64,000 bases of DNA from Oribacterium sp. C9 (lineage in GTDB: Bacteria > Bacillota > Clostridia > Lachnospirales > Lachnospiraceae): the NCBI RefSeq assembly GCF_002007235.1, contig NZ_MUHW01000001.1, forward strand, positions 248,001 through 312,000, written 5' to 3'. The stretch's first letter is position 1, and every line of letters starts with the position of its first letter. Under the pieces are notes generated by a model that saw only the letters and a list, made by a program, of their open reading frames with translations, made no database searches and was not told the DNA's origin. A program made the translations under genes and the position numbers. Positions 17,533-26,364 of the stretch are shown here, piece after piece.

Positions 17533-19590
17533 ATGGCATTAGACAATGGCAAGGATACCCGACGCCCGCATTCTCAGGAGGAAGCGGACAAGCGCCAGAG
17601 GGAACTTGAAGATAAGATAGTTAACGATAAGGAAATGGGAGACAAGCTCATGGATCGCGCCATGAGACCCCAGAGGATGATCCGGAACGAAGAGATAGTC
17701 GTTCCGGATGAAGCCTTTAGAAGAGGCGGATCAAAAGGAGATATCTCAGGCATAGGAGCCGCAAGAGGGAGCTCTTCAGGGGAACCTCGCGTTACCCGTG
17801 ATGATAGATCGACAGTCTCGCCGAAACAGACCGGCTCAAACCGTAAAGTATCAGTTATCACACTGAATGATACTTCGGAAGTGGAACATGACATAGAGTT
17901 TGCCAGAAGGATGCGCGAAAAGAAAAAGAAAGCTGTTCGCACAAAGTTCCTTCTTATGGCGGTAGTGGAGATACTTACTCTCATCTGTATATTCGGCTTC
18001 GGTTCGGTATACAGATATATGAACATGACTCAGGCAGTTGAGTTCGATGTATCGAAGGTTCAGAACAACAACATTGACATAACTCAGAAGCAGAAGATGT
18101 CAGGTTACTGGACAGTAGCCGTATTCGGAGTTGACTCCCGTGACGGTGGAGTAGGACGAGGAGCAAACGCTGACGTTCAGATCATCTGTAACGTTGACAT
18201 GGCTAGCGGTGATGTGACCCTTGTATCTGTATACAGAGATACATATCTTAAGACTGGCTCCAGCAACAGATATGCAAAGATCAACGAGGCTTATGCCATC
18301 GGAGGACCCGAGCAGGCAGTTGCGGCTCTTAACAGCAATCTGGATCTGAACATTGAAAATTATGTGACATTCAACTGGAAGGCAGTTGCGGATACCATCG
18401 ACATGCTGGGCGGTGTAGATATCGATATCACGGATAAGGAATTCTACTATATGAATGCCTACATCCATGAGACATCTGTAAAGGCAGGCATTAACGAGAA
18501 GAATCCGGCTGCCAACTATATAAAGAAGGCAGGACCTCAGCATCTCACAGGTGTTCAGGCAGTAGCATATGCGAGACTCCGTTACATGGATAGCGACTTC
18601 GAAAGAACCAGACGTCAGAGAGAGGTTATCTCACAGTGTCTCGACAATGCGAAGAAGTCAGATCTTGCCACACTTACATCTATCATAGATACAGTTCTTC
18701 CTCAGGTGGCATTCAATATCGATGCAGGGGATATCGTAGAGCTCGCAAAGGGAATTTCCAGATATAATATCAAGGAGTCAGCAGGCTTCCCTAAGGATAT
18801 CAAGGATCAGATGATGGGCAAGAAGGGTGACTGTGTTATCCCTGTTACTCTTGCTTCCAATGTAAAGTGGCTGCACAGCGTACTTTTCGGTGATGAGGAT
18901 TATAAGGTATCAAGTGCGGTAGAGACTTACTCACAGAAGATCGCGGATGACTCCGGTTACTATGCTAATCATAGGGACGAGACATCAAGTACCAAGAAGG
19001 AAACAACATCTGAAGGATCCCACGATTCGGATGATTCGGACTCAGGCAGCAGCAAGAAGTCTCAGAAGGAAACCGATAAGGACGGATATGTGATAAAGGG
19101 AACTGACGAAGACGGCAATACCATCTATCAGACAGATGCAGACGGCAACAAGGTCAAGTCCTCTGATAAGTCAAAGACCAAGACTGAAAAATCCGAGACT
19201 GAAGAAGGTGAAGAGGCAGAGGAGGATGTAGACACAGAGGAGACTGAAGAAGAGACCGATGAGGATGGAAATGTCGTAGAGACATCCAGATCCACAAAGG
19301 AATCTGCTTCTACTGAACATGGTCCTGCTTCGGAAGAGACAAGCTCAGATAAGAACAAGAACGAAACAAAGTCTTCAGAAACCAAATCATCGACAGAGGA
19401 GACTACCAAGTCTTCCTCAAAGAAGGAAACAAATTCTGAAGATGTGATAGAACCAGGTCTCATCGACGATGATGACGATGCAGGTGCCGGTCCAAGTGGC
19501 GGCAACACATCGTCCCCTGATTCAGGAGGACCCGGATCCATAACAAATTTTGAGGAACTGGAGGTTGGTCCCGGTATAGGACCTTCTTGA
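17533..19590 (+). CDS. LytR-CpsA-Psr (LCP) family cell-wall attachment enzyme with long acidic tail
   Basis: LCP enzymes transfer undecaprenyl-linked glycopolymers to peptidoglycan on the outer face of the membrane. Here a charged cytoplasmic segment (about 1-137) precedes one transmembrane helix (about 139-158). The LCP domain (about 190-375) has VFGVDSRD (D201, R203), SVYRDTYLK (R235), KINEAYAIGG and YARLRYMDSDFERTRRQ, so the catalytic aspartate and arginines are present. After about residue 470 comes an extracellular low-complexity S/E/D/K/T tail of about 200 residues ending in a glycine/proline-rich stretch, unusual in length. GAGGAC precedes the ATG. A monocistronic transcript is likely. 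Confidence 0.93.
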   Translation: MALDNGKDTRRPHSQEEADKRQRELEDKIVNDKEMGDKLMDRAMRPQRMIRNEEIVVPDEAFRRGGSKGDISGIGAARGSSSGEPRVTRDDRSTVSPKQTGSNRKVSVITLNDTSEVEHDIEFARRMREKKKKAVRTKFLLMAVVEILTLICIFGFGSVYRYMNMTQAVEFDVSKVQNNNIDITQKQKMSGYWTVAVFGVDSRDGGVGRGANADVQIICNVDMASGDVTLVSVYRDTYLKTGSSNRYAKINEAYAIGGPEQAVAALNSNLDLNIENYVTFNWKAVADTIDMLGGVDIDITDKEFYYMNAYIHETSVKAGINEKNPAANYIKKAGPQHLTGVQAVAYARLRYMDSDFERTRRQREVISQCLDNAKKSDLATLTSIIDTVLPQVAFNIDAGDIVELAKGISRYNIKESAGFPKDIKDQMMGKKGDCVIPVTLASNVKWLHSVLFGDEDYKVSSAVETYSQKIADDSGYYANHRDETSSTKKETTSEGSHDSDDSDSGSSKKSQKETDKDGYVIKGTDEDGNTIYQTDADGNKVKSSDKSKTKTEKSETEEGEEAEEDVDTEETEEETDEDGNVVETSRSTKESASTEHGPASEETSSDKNKNETKSSETKSSTEETTKSSSKKETNSEDVIEPGLIDDDDDAGAGPSGGNTSSPDSGGPGSITNFEELEVGPGIGPS

Positions 19591-19613
19591 TAGATCTAAA
19601 CATTAAAATTGAA

Positions 19614-19656
19614 GCGATCACTCAGGTAATTAAGCCGGGGTGGTCGCATTTTTTAT
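19614..19656 (+). terminator. Intrinsic terminator after the LCP gene
   Basis: Stem GCGATCA(C) / GTGGTCGC with one wobble, followed by ATTTTTTATAT. Confidence 0.7.
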
Positions 19657-19837
19657 ATATAACGAAAGATTCTTAGGACTTTCTTAATTCCAGTTTAATA
19701 TTTAGGTTAAGAAATGCGTAAGAAATAGAAAATATTTAGTTATGTACTTATATATGGCGGTATTGTATTATGTGAATGTAATCGAAACGGGATTGAAAAA
19801 ATTTCGTGCATCCCTTGGGAATTATTTGAGAAAAGAC
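19657..19837. other. Noncoding spacer before the surface-protein promoter
   Basis: No open frame or recognisable RNA motif is visible between the LCP terminator and the promoter at 19838. Confidence 0.4.
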
Positions 19838-19866
19838 TTGAATAATCATTAAGTCAGGGGTATAAT
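19838..19866 (+). promoter_or_regulatory. Near-consensus sigma-A promoter of the cell-wall-binding protein
   Basis: TTGAAT (19838-19843), exactly 17 bp, then TATAAT (19861-19866). The strongest-looking promoter in the window. The leader is about 50 nt with AAAAGGAGAG before the ATG, suggesting high expression. Confidence 0.8.
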
Positions 19867-19921
19867 CCCATCGTAATTGAGCTTATAAAAGCTCTAAAAC
19901 AAAAAGGAGAGTGCATTTATT

Positions 19922-21601
19922 ATGAAGAAGCAGACAAAGTTATTTACAACTCTTTCAGCTGCAGCACTTCTTACTATCGGCGTTTCAGCTGTATCTATGG
20001 CTGCTGGTTGGGACAACTCAACAGGCGAGTGGAGATACCTCAACAACGATGGTACAGAGGTAACTGACGCTTGGAAGTCAGCAAACGGAAATTGGTTCTA
20101 CCTTAACAGCGACGGTGTTATGGCTACAAACCAGCTCATTGAGGACAACTCAAACTCTAACACACGTTACTACTATGTAGATCAGTACGGTGCTATGGTT
20201 AAGAACACATGGAAGGCTGTAGCTATGGACAGCCAGGATTCTGATCTTGATGCTGAGTACTGGTGGTACTATTTCGGATCAGACGGACGTGCTTATACAA
20301 ACACATCCAGCAAGGTATCTTCAAGCCAGATCAAGACAATCGATGGCAAGAAGTACACATTCGATGAGCAGGGTCACATGCTCTATGGCTGGATCGATGC
20401 TGACAACGTTGCTCAGCAGGATGGCGATGAGTACGCTTGGAAGCATTCAGATTATTTCTTCAACGGTTGGAACGATGGTCACCTTCAGACAGGTTGGGCT
20501 CAGATCACTGTAACTGATAACGAGGTTAAGGACGGTGAGGATGAGACTCAGACTTACTGGTTCAGCTTCAAGAACGACGGTAAGAAGAGAAAGGGAAGAA
20601 AGAAGGTTAACGGTAGTTACTATCACTTCCACTATGAAGATGGACATATGCTCACTGATTGGGCTGAGGCTTCTAGCAGCGTAACAACAAGCACAACTGC
20701 AAATGAGCTTTCATTCCTTAACGGCGATGGTTCTGAGAGAAAGAACAAGTGGGTATGGGCTATTCCTGATGAGAACTATGACAAGACAGACTACGATGAT
20801 GATGAGTACTCATGGTGGTACTTCAACAAGAGTGGTTCACTTGTTTCTGATCAGATCAAGAAGATCAACGGCAAGAAGTACGCTTTCGATGCTAAGGGCA
20901 AGATGCTTAAGGGCTTCGTAACAGCTGATTCTGATGCAAAGAATGTTAAGGATCTCGGAAATCCTGATGACTGGACAAGAGCTAATGTTCTTGCAGGCAC
21001 ATCTTCAAAGGGATCTGTTGATTCAGCACTTTACTTCTTCTCAAATGATAAGGAGAAGGATGGCTCAATGAAGAAGGGTTATCAGACTCTTGAGCTTGAT
21101 GATATGACATGCCAGTTCTACTTCAATACTACAACAGGTAAGGGTGAGACTGGATACAACACAAAGATTAAGAAGTACACAGTAAATGGTCTTGTAATGG
21201 CACCTTCAAACGATGATGATTACAACTATGCTGGTGTAGATATGTCAACTCCTGCTATCAAGTTTGGCGCTAACACAGAGGGCTATGTACTTGTTAATAA
21301 GTCAGGAACTGAGGTTAAGAACAAGGCTAAGCTTAAGGATAGCAATGATGGATACTATATCGTAGATTCAAATGGTACAGTTCTTAAGTACTTCAGATCT
21401 GAGACAGAGTATGACAACTTTGTAGAGTTCACTGCTACAAAGACAGAGAACGGTAAGACAACAACTCTTACAAAGAAGTTCAGCATTACTAGTGATATGC
21501 TCAAGGCAAATCATGACTTTGCTAGCCTTAAGACAGCTATGGATACACAGGCTAAGGCAGATCTTGCTGGCTACACAATTACTTGGAAAGAGGCTAAGTA
21601 A
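19922..21601 (+). CDS. Secreted cell-wall-binding repeat protein
   Basis: A 559-residue protein with a classical signal peptide (MKKQTKLF, then a hydrophobic stretch, cleavage near SMAA-GW). The rest consists of CWB/choline-binding-like repeats (GEWRYLNNDG, GNWFYLNSDG, RYYYVDQYGAM and so on) in D/N/S-rich linkers, without an LPxTG signal or catalytic domain. It would coat the wall by binding a wall glycopolymer. Codon use is strikingly uniform (many GCT, ACA, AAG), as in highly expressed genes. It is paralogous to the truncated protein at the window start and lies beside the LCP and polymer genes, which suggests that the local polysaccharide is its anchor; that link is inferred. Confidence 0.9.
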   Translation: MKKQTKLFTTLSAAALLTIGVSAVSMAAGWDNSTGEWRYLNNDGTEVTDAWKSANGNWFYLNSDGVMATNQLIEDNSNSNTRYYYVDQYGAMVKNTWKAVAMDSQDSDLDAEYWWYYFGSDGRAYTNTSSKVSSSQIKTIDGKKYTFDEQGHMLYGWIDADNVAQQDGDEYAWKHSDYFFNGWNDGHLQTGWAQITVTDNEVKDGEDETQTYWFSFKNDGKKRKGRKKVNGSYYHFHYEDGHMLTDWAEASSSVTTSTTANELSFLNGDGSERKNKWVWAIPDENYDKTDYDDDEYSWWYFNKSGSLVSDQIKKINGKKYAFDAKGKMLKGFVTADSDAKNVKDLGNPDDWTRANVLAGTSSKGSVDSALYFFSNDKEKDGSMKKGYQTLELDDMTCQFYFNTTTGKGETGYNTKIKKYTVNGLVMAPSNDDDYNYAGVDMSTPAIKFGANTEGYVLVNKSGTEVKNKAKLKDSNDGYYIVDSNGTVLKYFRSETEYDNFVEFTATKTENGKTTTLTKKFSITSDMLKANHDFASLKTAMDTQAKADLAGYTITWKEAK

Positions 21602-21640
21602 TAGCGAGTTAATTTAGTAATAGACTAGATTAATAATTAA

Positions 21641-21671
21641 AAGGTTCGAGATTTTCTCGAACCTTTTTTTT
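21641..21671 (+). terminator. Intrinsic terminator after the surface-protein gene
   Basis: Perfect 11-bp stem AAGGTTCGAGA / TCTCGAACCTT with a TTT loop, then a run of T. Confidence 0.92.
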
Positions 21672-21806
21672 ATAGAAAAAATGATGTATAGTCTATCTGC
21701 ATATATTAAGAGTATATCTTGGAATAAAAGGGCTAAAATATATAGAGGGAAAATCAAAATGGGCAAATATAAAACAATATATGGCAAGATAAAAGGAGAA
21801 GATAAG

Positions 21807-23621
21807 ATGAAAACCGAAGCACAAATTAAAAAATTGTTCGGCGGCATTACGGAGAGACTTATGGAAGTTTATGTATTGTTTTATATATGTTTATTTCCAC
21901 TCTGCATGCATGATAAATATTACGATGTACTGCATTTTCATTTCAAAATATTTTGGAAACCGACAATTGCATATTTCGTTGGCTTTTTGATTATAGGACT
22001 GTTGTTTCTGTTTTGCGATGCGCTTTATAATCATGGAGCTATCAGACGAAGCTATTTCGATAAATTAAATAAGGATGAAATGTCTGATACTAAAGGTGCT
22101 AAGAAGGCAAATGAAGAGAAAAACAATTTTGAAGCGAAGAAAAAATGGAAAATATGTGAAGTTCTAAAAGTTGGTTCATTAGATATTTCTATAACAGTAT
22201 TTCTTCTTATCTTGATAATATCAACCATATTTGCTGAATATCCATATGAAGCCTTTTGGGGAGACAGAGGCAGATATCAGGGTCTTCTCCTTTGGCTAAT
22301 GTTTTATATTGCCTATTGGCTTGTGACCAGATTCTATAAGTTTAAGAAATGGCACATTTTTGCATATATGGGATTTGCTTCATTGGTATGCATGTGGGGG
22401 ATATCGAACTTTTTCTTAAACACATATGGAATGTTTGAGGGTACAAATGATATTTTTAAATATACTTTTGTTTCTTCAATAGGAAATATCAATACATATA
22501 CAGCATTTACCGGTATACTCTATGGCGTTTCTGTAGGGATGTTCATCAGCAGTGAAAAATTAGGAACGACAATATATGCATATATTGTGGTGCTTATAGC
22601 TAGCTTTGCTCATATTATGGGGCTTAGTGATAATGCGGTGCTTTCAATGGGGATAGTTCTTGTGGCTGCACCGTTACTTTTATGGAAGAGCTACAAAAAT
22701 GTCACAAAGTATTTTCTTGTTGTTACAACATATATTGCTGCTATGAAGATTACATCATTGATTACTCTGTCCGGGATTGGAACCATGAATGATCTAGATC
22801 CTAGTTTTCAGATCACATTTGCGGGAAAAGAATTCTTTGCAAAGCTAATTGTAGTTTCTGTGGTGTTAACAATGTTTTTTTTCGGTCTAGCTATTAAAGA
22901 ACACAAGGGTACTAAAAAAATCAACAAGAAAAATATAAATACTGAGGAGACTGTAAAGCTGAATACAGATAACAGTAAAAATAGTTCAAAGGCTGTAATA
23001 ACAGGCGAAAATACCAAAAGCCAAGAGATGGTAGTAAAGGATGAGAAGAGTGTTATAAAAAAACTGAAATTTGCCTGGTGCGGCGTGATTGTACTGGTTG
23101 TTGCTGCGATTATAACTGTTCTCGTGCTTGCAAATACAGGCTGGCATGCGGAATTATGGGCGCCTTATAGTAATATGCTTATATTTAACGATTCCTGGGG
23201 CACAGGAAGAGGTCTCGTATGGAGACTGGGCATGGAATACTGGCATAATGATGCTACTTTGATTTCTAAGCTGTTTGGATACGGGCCTGATACATTTTAT
23301 ATCATAACCATGGATCGATTTATGAATATAATGCAGAATGCAGGATACGGAATGTTTGACAGTGCACATAATGAATATTTCGAATATTTCATAACTATAG
23401 GTATATTTGGTTTACTTGCATATGTTGTATTTATGATAACGGCATTAAAAGAATTGTTTAAGGATGGAGTATATTCAAAGATTATAGGGCTAGCGGTACT
23501 TGCATATGCATGTCAGGCTCTCGTGAATATCGCAGTGCCAATAATCACACCGGTTTTAATGATATTTATGTTTGCGGGAATAAAGGTAAGTAAAGATTCA
23601 AAAATCGTTAGAAAATCATAA
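21807..23621 (+). CDS. O-antigen ligase/polymerase-like membrane protein
   Basis: The frame is open from 21681, but I start at the ATG at 21807, preceded by AAAAGGAGAAG at good spacing; the earlier ATG lies on the terminator tail. The 604-residue product has about 12 hydrophobic segments. It carries the Wzy_C pattern: FAEYPYEAFWGDRGRYQG, then a large loop with GTGRGLVWRLGMEYW, GYGPDTF and SAHNEYFEYFITIGIFG. A charged K/N/E-rich cytoplasmic insertion of about 60 residues lies around 365-425. The family polymerises repeat units or ligates chains to an acceptor. With three other Wzy-like proteins in the window, its exact role is open. Confidence 0.85.
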   Translation: MKTEAQIKKLFGGITERLMEVYVLFYICLFPLCMHDKYYDVLHFHFKIFWKPTIAYFVGFLIIGLLFLFCDALYNHGAIRRSYFDKLNKDEMSDTKGAKKANEEKNNFEAKKKWKICEVLKVGSLDISITVFLLILIISTIFAEYPYEAFWGDRGRYQGLLLWLMFYIAYWLVTRFYKFKKWHIFAYMGFASLVCMWGISNFFLNTYGMFEGTNDIFKYTFVSSIGNINTYTAFTGILYGVSVGMFISSEKLGTTIYAYIVVLIASFAHIMGLSDNAVLSMGIVLVAAPLLLWKSYKNVTKYFLVVTTYIAAMKITSLITLSGIGTMNDLDPSFQITFAGKEFFAKLIVVSVVLTMFFFGLAIKEHKGTKKINKKNINTEETVKLNTDNSKNSSKAVITGENTKSQEMVVKDEKSVIKKLKFAWCGVIVLVVAAIITVLVLANTGWHAELWAPYSNMLIFNDSWGTGRGLVWRLGMEYWHNDATLISKLFGYGPDTFYIITMDRFMNIMQNAGYGMFDSAHNEYFEYFITIGIFGLLAYVVFMITALKELFKDGVYSKIIGLAVLAYACQALVNIAVPIITPVLMIFMFAGIKVSKDSKIVRKS

Positions 23622-23709
23622 GAGCATTAAATGTTGATTCGATAGGATTAAAATGTTATTATTTTCTTCATGTTTGTTTTCAGGAAATGAAAAGATAATA
23701 AGGAGAAAT

Positions 23710-24216
23710 ATGAAGAAGTTAATAGGTTCAGTAATTATATGTTCAGCAGTATTGTTTTCGGGTTGCGGAAAAAGATATGTTTCACCGCTGGAGACGCCTT
23801 CCATGACAAAGGCAGCGGAGGACCAAGCCTATGAATTTGACTTTGATCAGCTTAACAACGATGTTATAGAGAGCTTACAGGACGAAGAAATATATAGTTT
23901 TGTTAATGATCTTTCTATAAGTGGAGATAATGGTAATAAGGAAATAGTCCTTGAAATAGATATCAAGGATAATGTTTTACCGGATGCTATAGAGATGCTT
24001 CTTGCGGATTCTACCAAGGTGATAGTTGATAGTGCACATACACAGGATTTTAGAATCGATGAGTGTACAACAGATAGTTTCGGAAATCTGTTTGATATGT
24101 ATTCGTATCATTGCGTAGTAAAGTGTGGTGATCAGATAGTCAGAGAAGAAAACATTAAGGCAGGAGAAAGTGTTCCATTTGATCCCGGTATGACATTTGA
24201 ACAGGTTATCGGTTGA
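23710..24216 (+). CDS. Small lipoprotein of unknown function
   Basis: The ATG at 23710 has AAGGAG upstream and begins a lipoprotein signal (MKKLIGSVIICSAVLFSGC, lipobox LFSGC). The upstream in-frame ATG at 23653 would bury it. The mature part, about 150 residues, is acidic and shows no motif I know. It lies 88 bp after the ligase-like gene and before a terminator, so it may be its envelope partner. Confidence 0.8.
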   Translation: MKKLIGSVIICSAVLFSGCGKRYVSPLETPSMTKAAEDQAYEFDFDQLNNDVIESLQDEEIYSFVNDLSISGDNGNKEIVLEIDIKDNVLPDAIEMLLADSTKVIVDSAHTQDFRIDECTTDSFGNLFDMYSYHCVVKCGDQIVREENIKAGESVPFDPGMTFEQVIG

Positions 24217-24260
24217 AAGTAATAAGTAAGAACTTTTTCAACAGTAATAATTGAGACAAA

Positions 24261-24292
24261 AAAGCTAGGAGCAAATCCTAGCTTTATTTTTT
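24261..24292 (+). terminator. Intrinsic terminator after the lipoprotein gene
   Basis: 10-bp stem AAAGCTAGGA / TCCTAGCTTT, loop GCAAA, then ATTTTTT. Confidence 0.9.
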
Positions 24293-24356
24293 AGAATTAT
24301 TTACAATAGATATAAAAGTTTTAAGAACAAATATTATAGAAAGAATAATTCAAAAT

Positions 24357-26141
24357 ATGAAAGTGGTTTTTATAAATCCTCCGTTTAAGTGGGAATATGG
24401 TAAATTTTCAAGAGAGTCCAGAAGTCCGGCAGTGGCAAAGAGTGGTGTACTTTACTATCCTTTGTGGCTCATTTATGCTGCGGCGTATACAGAGAAAAAG
24501 GGTTTTGATGTTAGCTTTTTAGATGCGCCGGCAAAGACCATGGACTTTGAGCAGAGCTTGGAAGCTGTTGAGAAAGTCCTTTCGACTGATGCAACAGAAA
24601 AAGACGAAAGCAATGTAAGTATACAAGAAAATGGTGAGGAAGCTAATAAAGAAGATAGTAAGAAAATTTGTACGGAGAATAGTAGGGAAATAAGTTATAA
24701 GCAGCAGGGAAACACCGTTGAGTGCCTTTTCGTCTTGGATACAAGTACACCTTCAATAGATGGTGATGGGGCTTTTGCTCAAAAGCTGAAAGATAAATAT
24801 CCGAATTCTTTCGTATATATGGTAGGAACGCATCCAACTTCTACGGCTGATGAAACGCTAAGAAACTACCCGGGTGTTGATGGTATAGCCAGAAAAGAAT
24901 ATGATTTTACGATAGCAAAATTAGCAGAGATCATCCAAGAGTATTACAAAAATGCAAAAAGTGTAGATTTTGATATAAGTAGTGATAAAGACATTGTTAA
25001 AAAGGGTAATAGAGATGATATCCAGAGCGGAAATGACAATAGTGAAATAGTTAATACCGATAATGTGAATAACACTGATGAAAATGTAGCTGATGCTGTA
25101 TATGAAAGTTCTAGAAGAAAATTAACGAAAGACTTAGCTGCACTTAGAGGAATAAGCTATAAGGATGTTCTGACAGGTGAGATAAAGCATAATGCTGATG
25201 CGGATTATATAACAGATCTCGATGAGATTCCGCTGGCTGCGGAGTTTATAAAAAAGCATTTGGATTATAAAAACTATTTCTTTGCTGCAGCTGAATATCC
25301 GGAGATACAGATTTTCACAGGAAGAGGATGTCCTTGTAGATGTAATTTCTGCGTTTATCCTCAAACCATGCATGGACATAAATATCGTTTGAGAAGTCCG
25401 CAGAATGTTGTATCGGAGTTTTTGTATATTGCTGAGAATTTCCCGGAAGTGAAGGAAATAGTTATCGAAGATGATACATTTACTATAGATAAAAAAAGAG
25501 TATCTGAGATATGTAATCTTCTGATTGACTCAGGTATGAGTAAACGTTTTAAGTGGCTCTGTAATGCAAGGGTAAATACTCTTGATCTTGAGACAATGAA
25601 GCTTATGAAGAAGGCCGGATGCAGACTGGTAATTCCAGGAATAGAAAGCGGAACGCAGGAAATACTAGATAACATAAAAAAAGGTACGACCATCGAACAG
25701 GTTAAAGAATATATAAAGAATACCAAGAAAGCCGGACTTTTGGTTCATGCCTGCTATATGGTAGGAAATCAGGGAGAAACAAAGGAGACTATGCAGAAAA
25801 CTCTGGACCTGGCACTAGAGCTTAATACTGATACGGCTCAATTCTTCCCGCTTATTCCATATCCGGGAACAGAGGCATATGGATGGGCAAAGTCCAATGG
25901 TTATATCAAGGCCGGTTATAGTGAGTACTGCAGAGAAGATGGAACACATAATTCTGTTCTTGATCTTCCGAATCTTAGCGGGGAAGACATGGTTAAATTC
26001 TGTAATGATGCCAGAAAGAAGTATTATTTGAGGCCACGCTACATTCTGCATAGACTTTGGACTGGACTCAAAGATCCAAATGATCTGAAGAGGTCATTGA
26101 AAGCCTTTGGTAAATTCAAGAACTATTTGTTCAAAAAATAA
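24357..26141 (+). CDS. B12-binding-domain radical SAM enzyme (BchE/P-methylase-like class)
   Basis: The N-terminal region (about 1-195) resembles cobalamin-binding domains: VFINPPF, PLWLIYAAAYTEKKGFDVSFLDAP and MVGTHPTSTADETL. The radical SAM core carries the iron-sulfur motif C325-x3-C329-x2-C332 in GRGCPCRCNFC, then ARVNTLDLETMKLMKKAGC and GIESGTQEILDNIKKG. Two acidic/asparagine-rich inserts (about 78-125 and 205-255) are not family-typical. The class performs methylations and rearrangements at unactivated carbons, so it may modify a sugar or lipid carrier; no substrate can be assigned. No cobalamin riboswitch is seen upstream, and the ribosome binding site is weak. Confidence 0.85.
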   Translation: MKVVFINPPFKWEYGKFSRESRSPAVAKSGVLYYPLWLIYAAAYTEKKGFDVSFLDAPAKTMDFEQSLEAVEKVLSTDATEKDESNVSIQENGEEANKEDSKKICTENSREISYKQQGNTVECLFVLDTSTPSIDGDGAFAQKLKDKYPNSFVYMVGTHPTSTADETLRNYPGVDGIARKEYDFTIAKLAEIIQEYYKNAKSVDFDISSDKDIVKKGNRDDIQSGNDNSEIVNTDNVNNTDENVADAVYESSRRKLTKDLAALRGISYKDVLTGEIKHNADADYITDLDEIPLAAEFIKKHLDYKNYFFAAAEYPEIQIFTGRGCPCRCNFCVYPQTMHGHKYRLRSPQNVVSEFLYIAENFPEVKEIVIEDDTFTIDKKRVSEICNLLIDSGMSKRFKWLCNARVNTLDLETMKLMKKAGCRLVIPGIESGTQEILDNIKKGTTIEQVKEYIKNTKKAGLLVHACYMVGNQGETKETMQKTLDLALELNTDTAQFFPLIPYPGTEAYGWAKSNGYIKAGYSEYCREDGTHNSVLDLPNLSGEDMVKFCNDARKKYYLRPRYILHRLWTGLKDPNDLKRSLKAFGKFKNYLFKK

Positions 26142-26191
26142 GTATTTAATAGTCATAACGAAAGATTAAAATACACGATAATGAAATAGTT

Positions 26192-26200
26192 TGGTATAAT
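26192..26200 (+). promoter_or_regulatory. Extended -10 promoter
   Basis: TGGTATAAT: a perfect TATAAT (26195-26200) with the TG of an extended -10. The -35 region is poor. It would drive the glycosyltransferase operon starting at 26365. Confidence 0.55.
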
Positions 26201-26236
26201 TAGCAGATTGGGTGGAAACTCGGTCTGCTATTTTCG
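26201..26236 (+). promoter_or_regulatory. 12-bp hairpin across the transcription start
   Basis: Arms 26201-26212 and 26219-26230 pair over 12 bp (three wobble pairs) around loop TGGAAA, followed by TTTTCG. Its left arm abuts the -10 box, so it covers the expected start site. It may be an operator or an early attenuator. Confidence 0.45.
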
Positions 26237-26364
26237 TAATACGGAATTTAAGATGGTTCTGTACTCATGCAACAAAATATTTATGGATTATAAGAATCGA
26301 GAATGACACATCGGTTAATAAATGGACCGATGTGAATGCAAATATTAATGAAGAGCAAAATAAA

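Noticed and set aside
21681-21806. Longer N-terminus for the O-antigen-ligase-like protein
   Set aside because: The ATG at 21681 follows the terminator tail without a ribosome binding site, while 21807 has AAAAGGAG at good distance.
24293-24356. Cobalamin riboswitch before the B12-type radical SAM gene
   Set aside because: The space is too short and no B12-box-like sequence is present.
26212-26364. N-terminal extension of the GT2 gene from a GTG
   Set aside because: It would include the promoter-proximal hairpin, and the GT2 fold starts exactly at the ATG at 26365.
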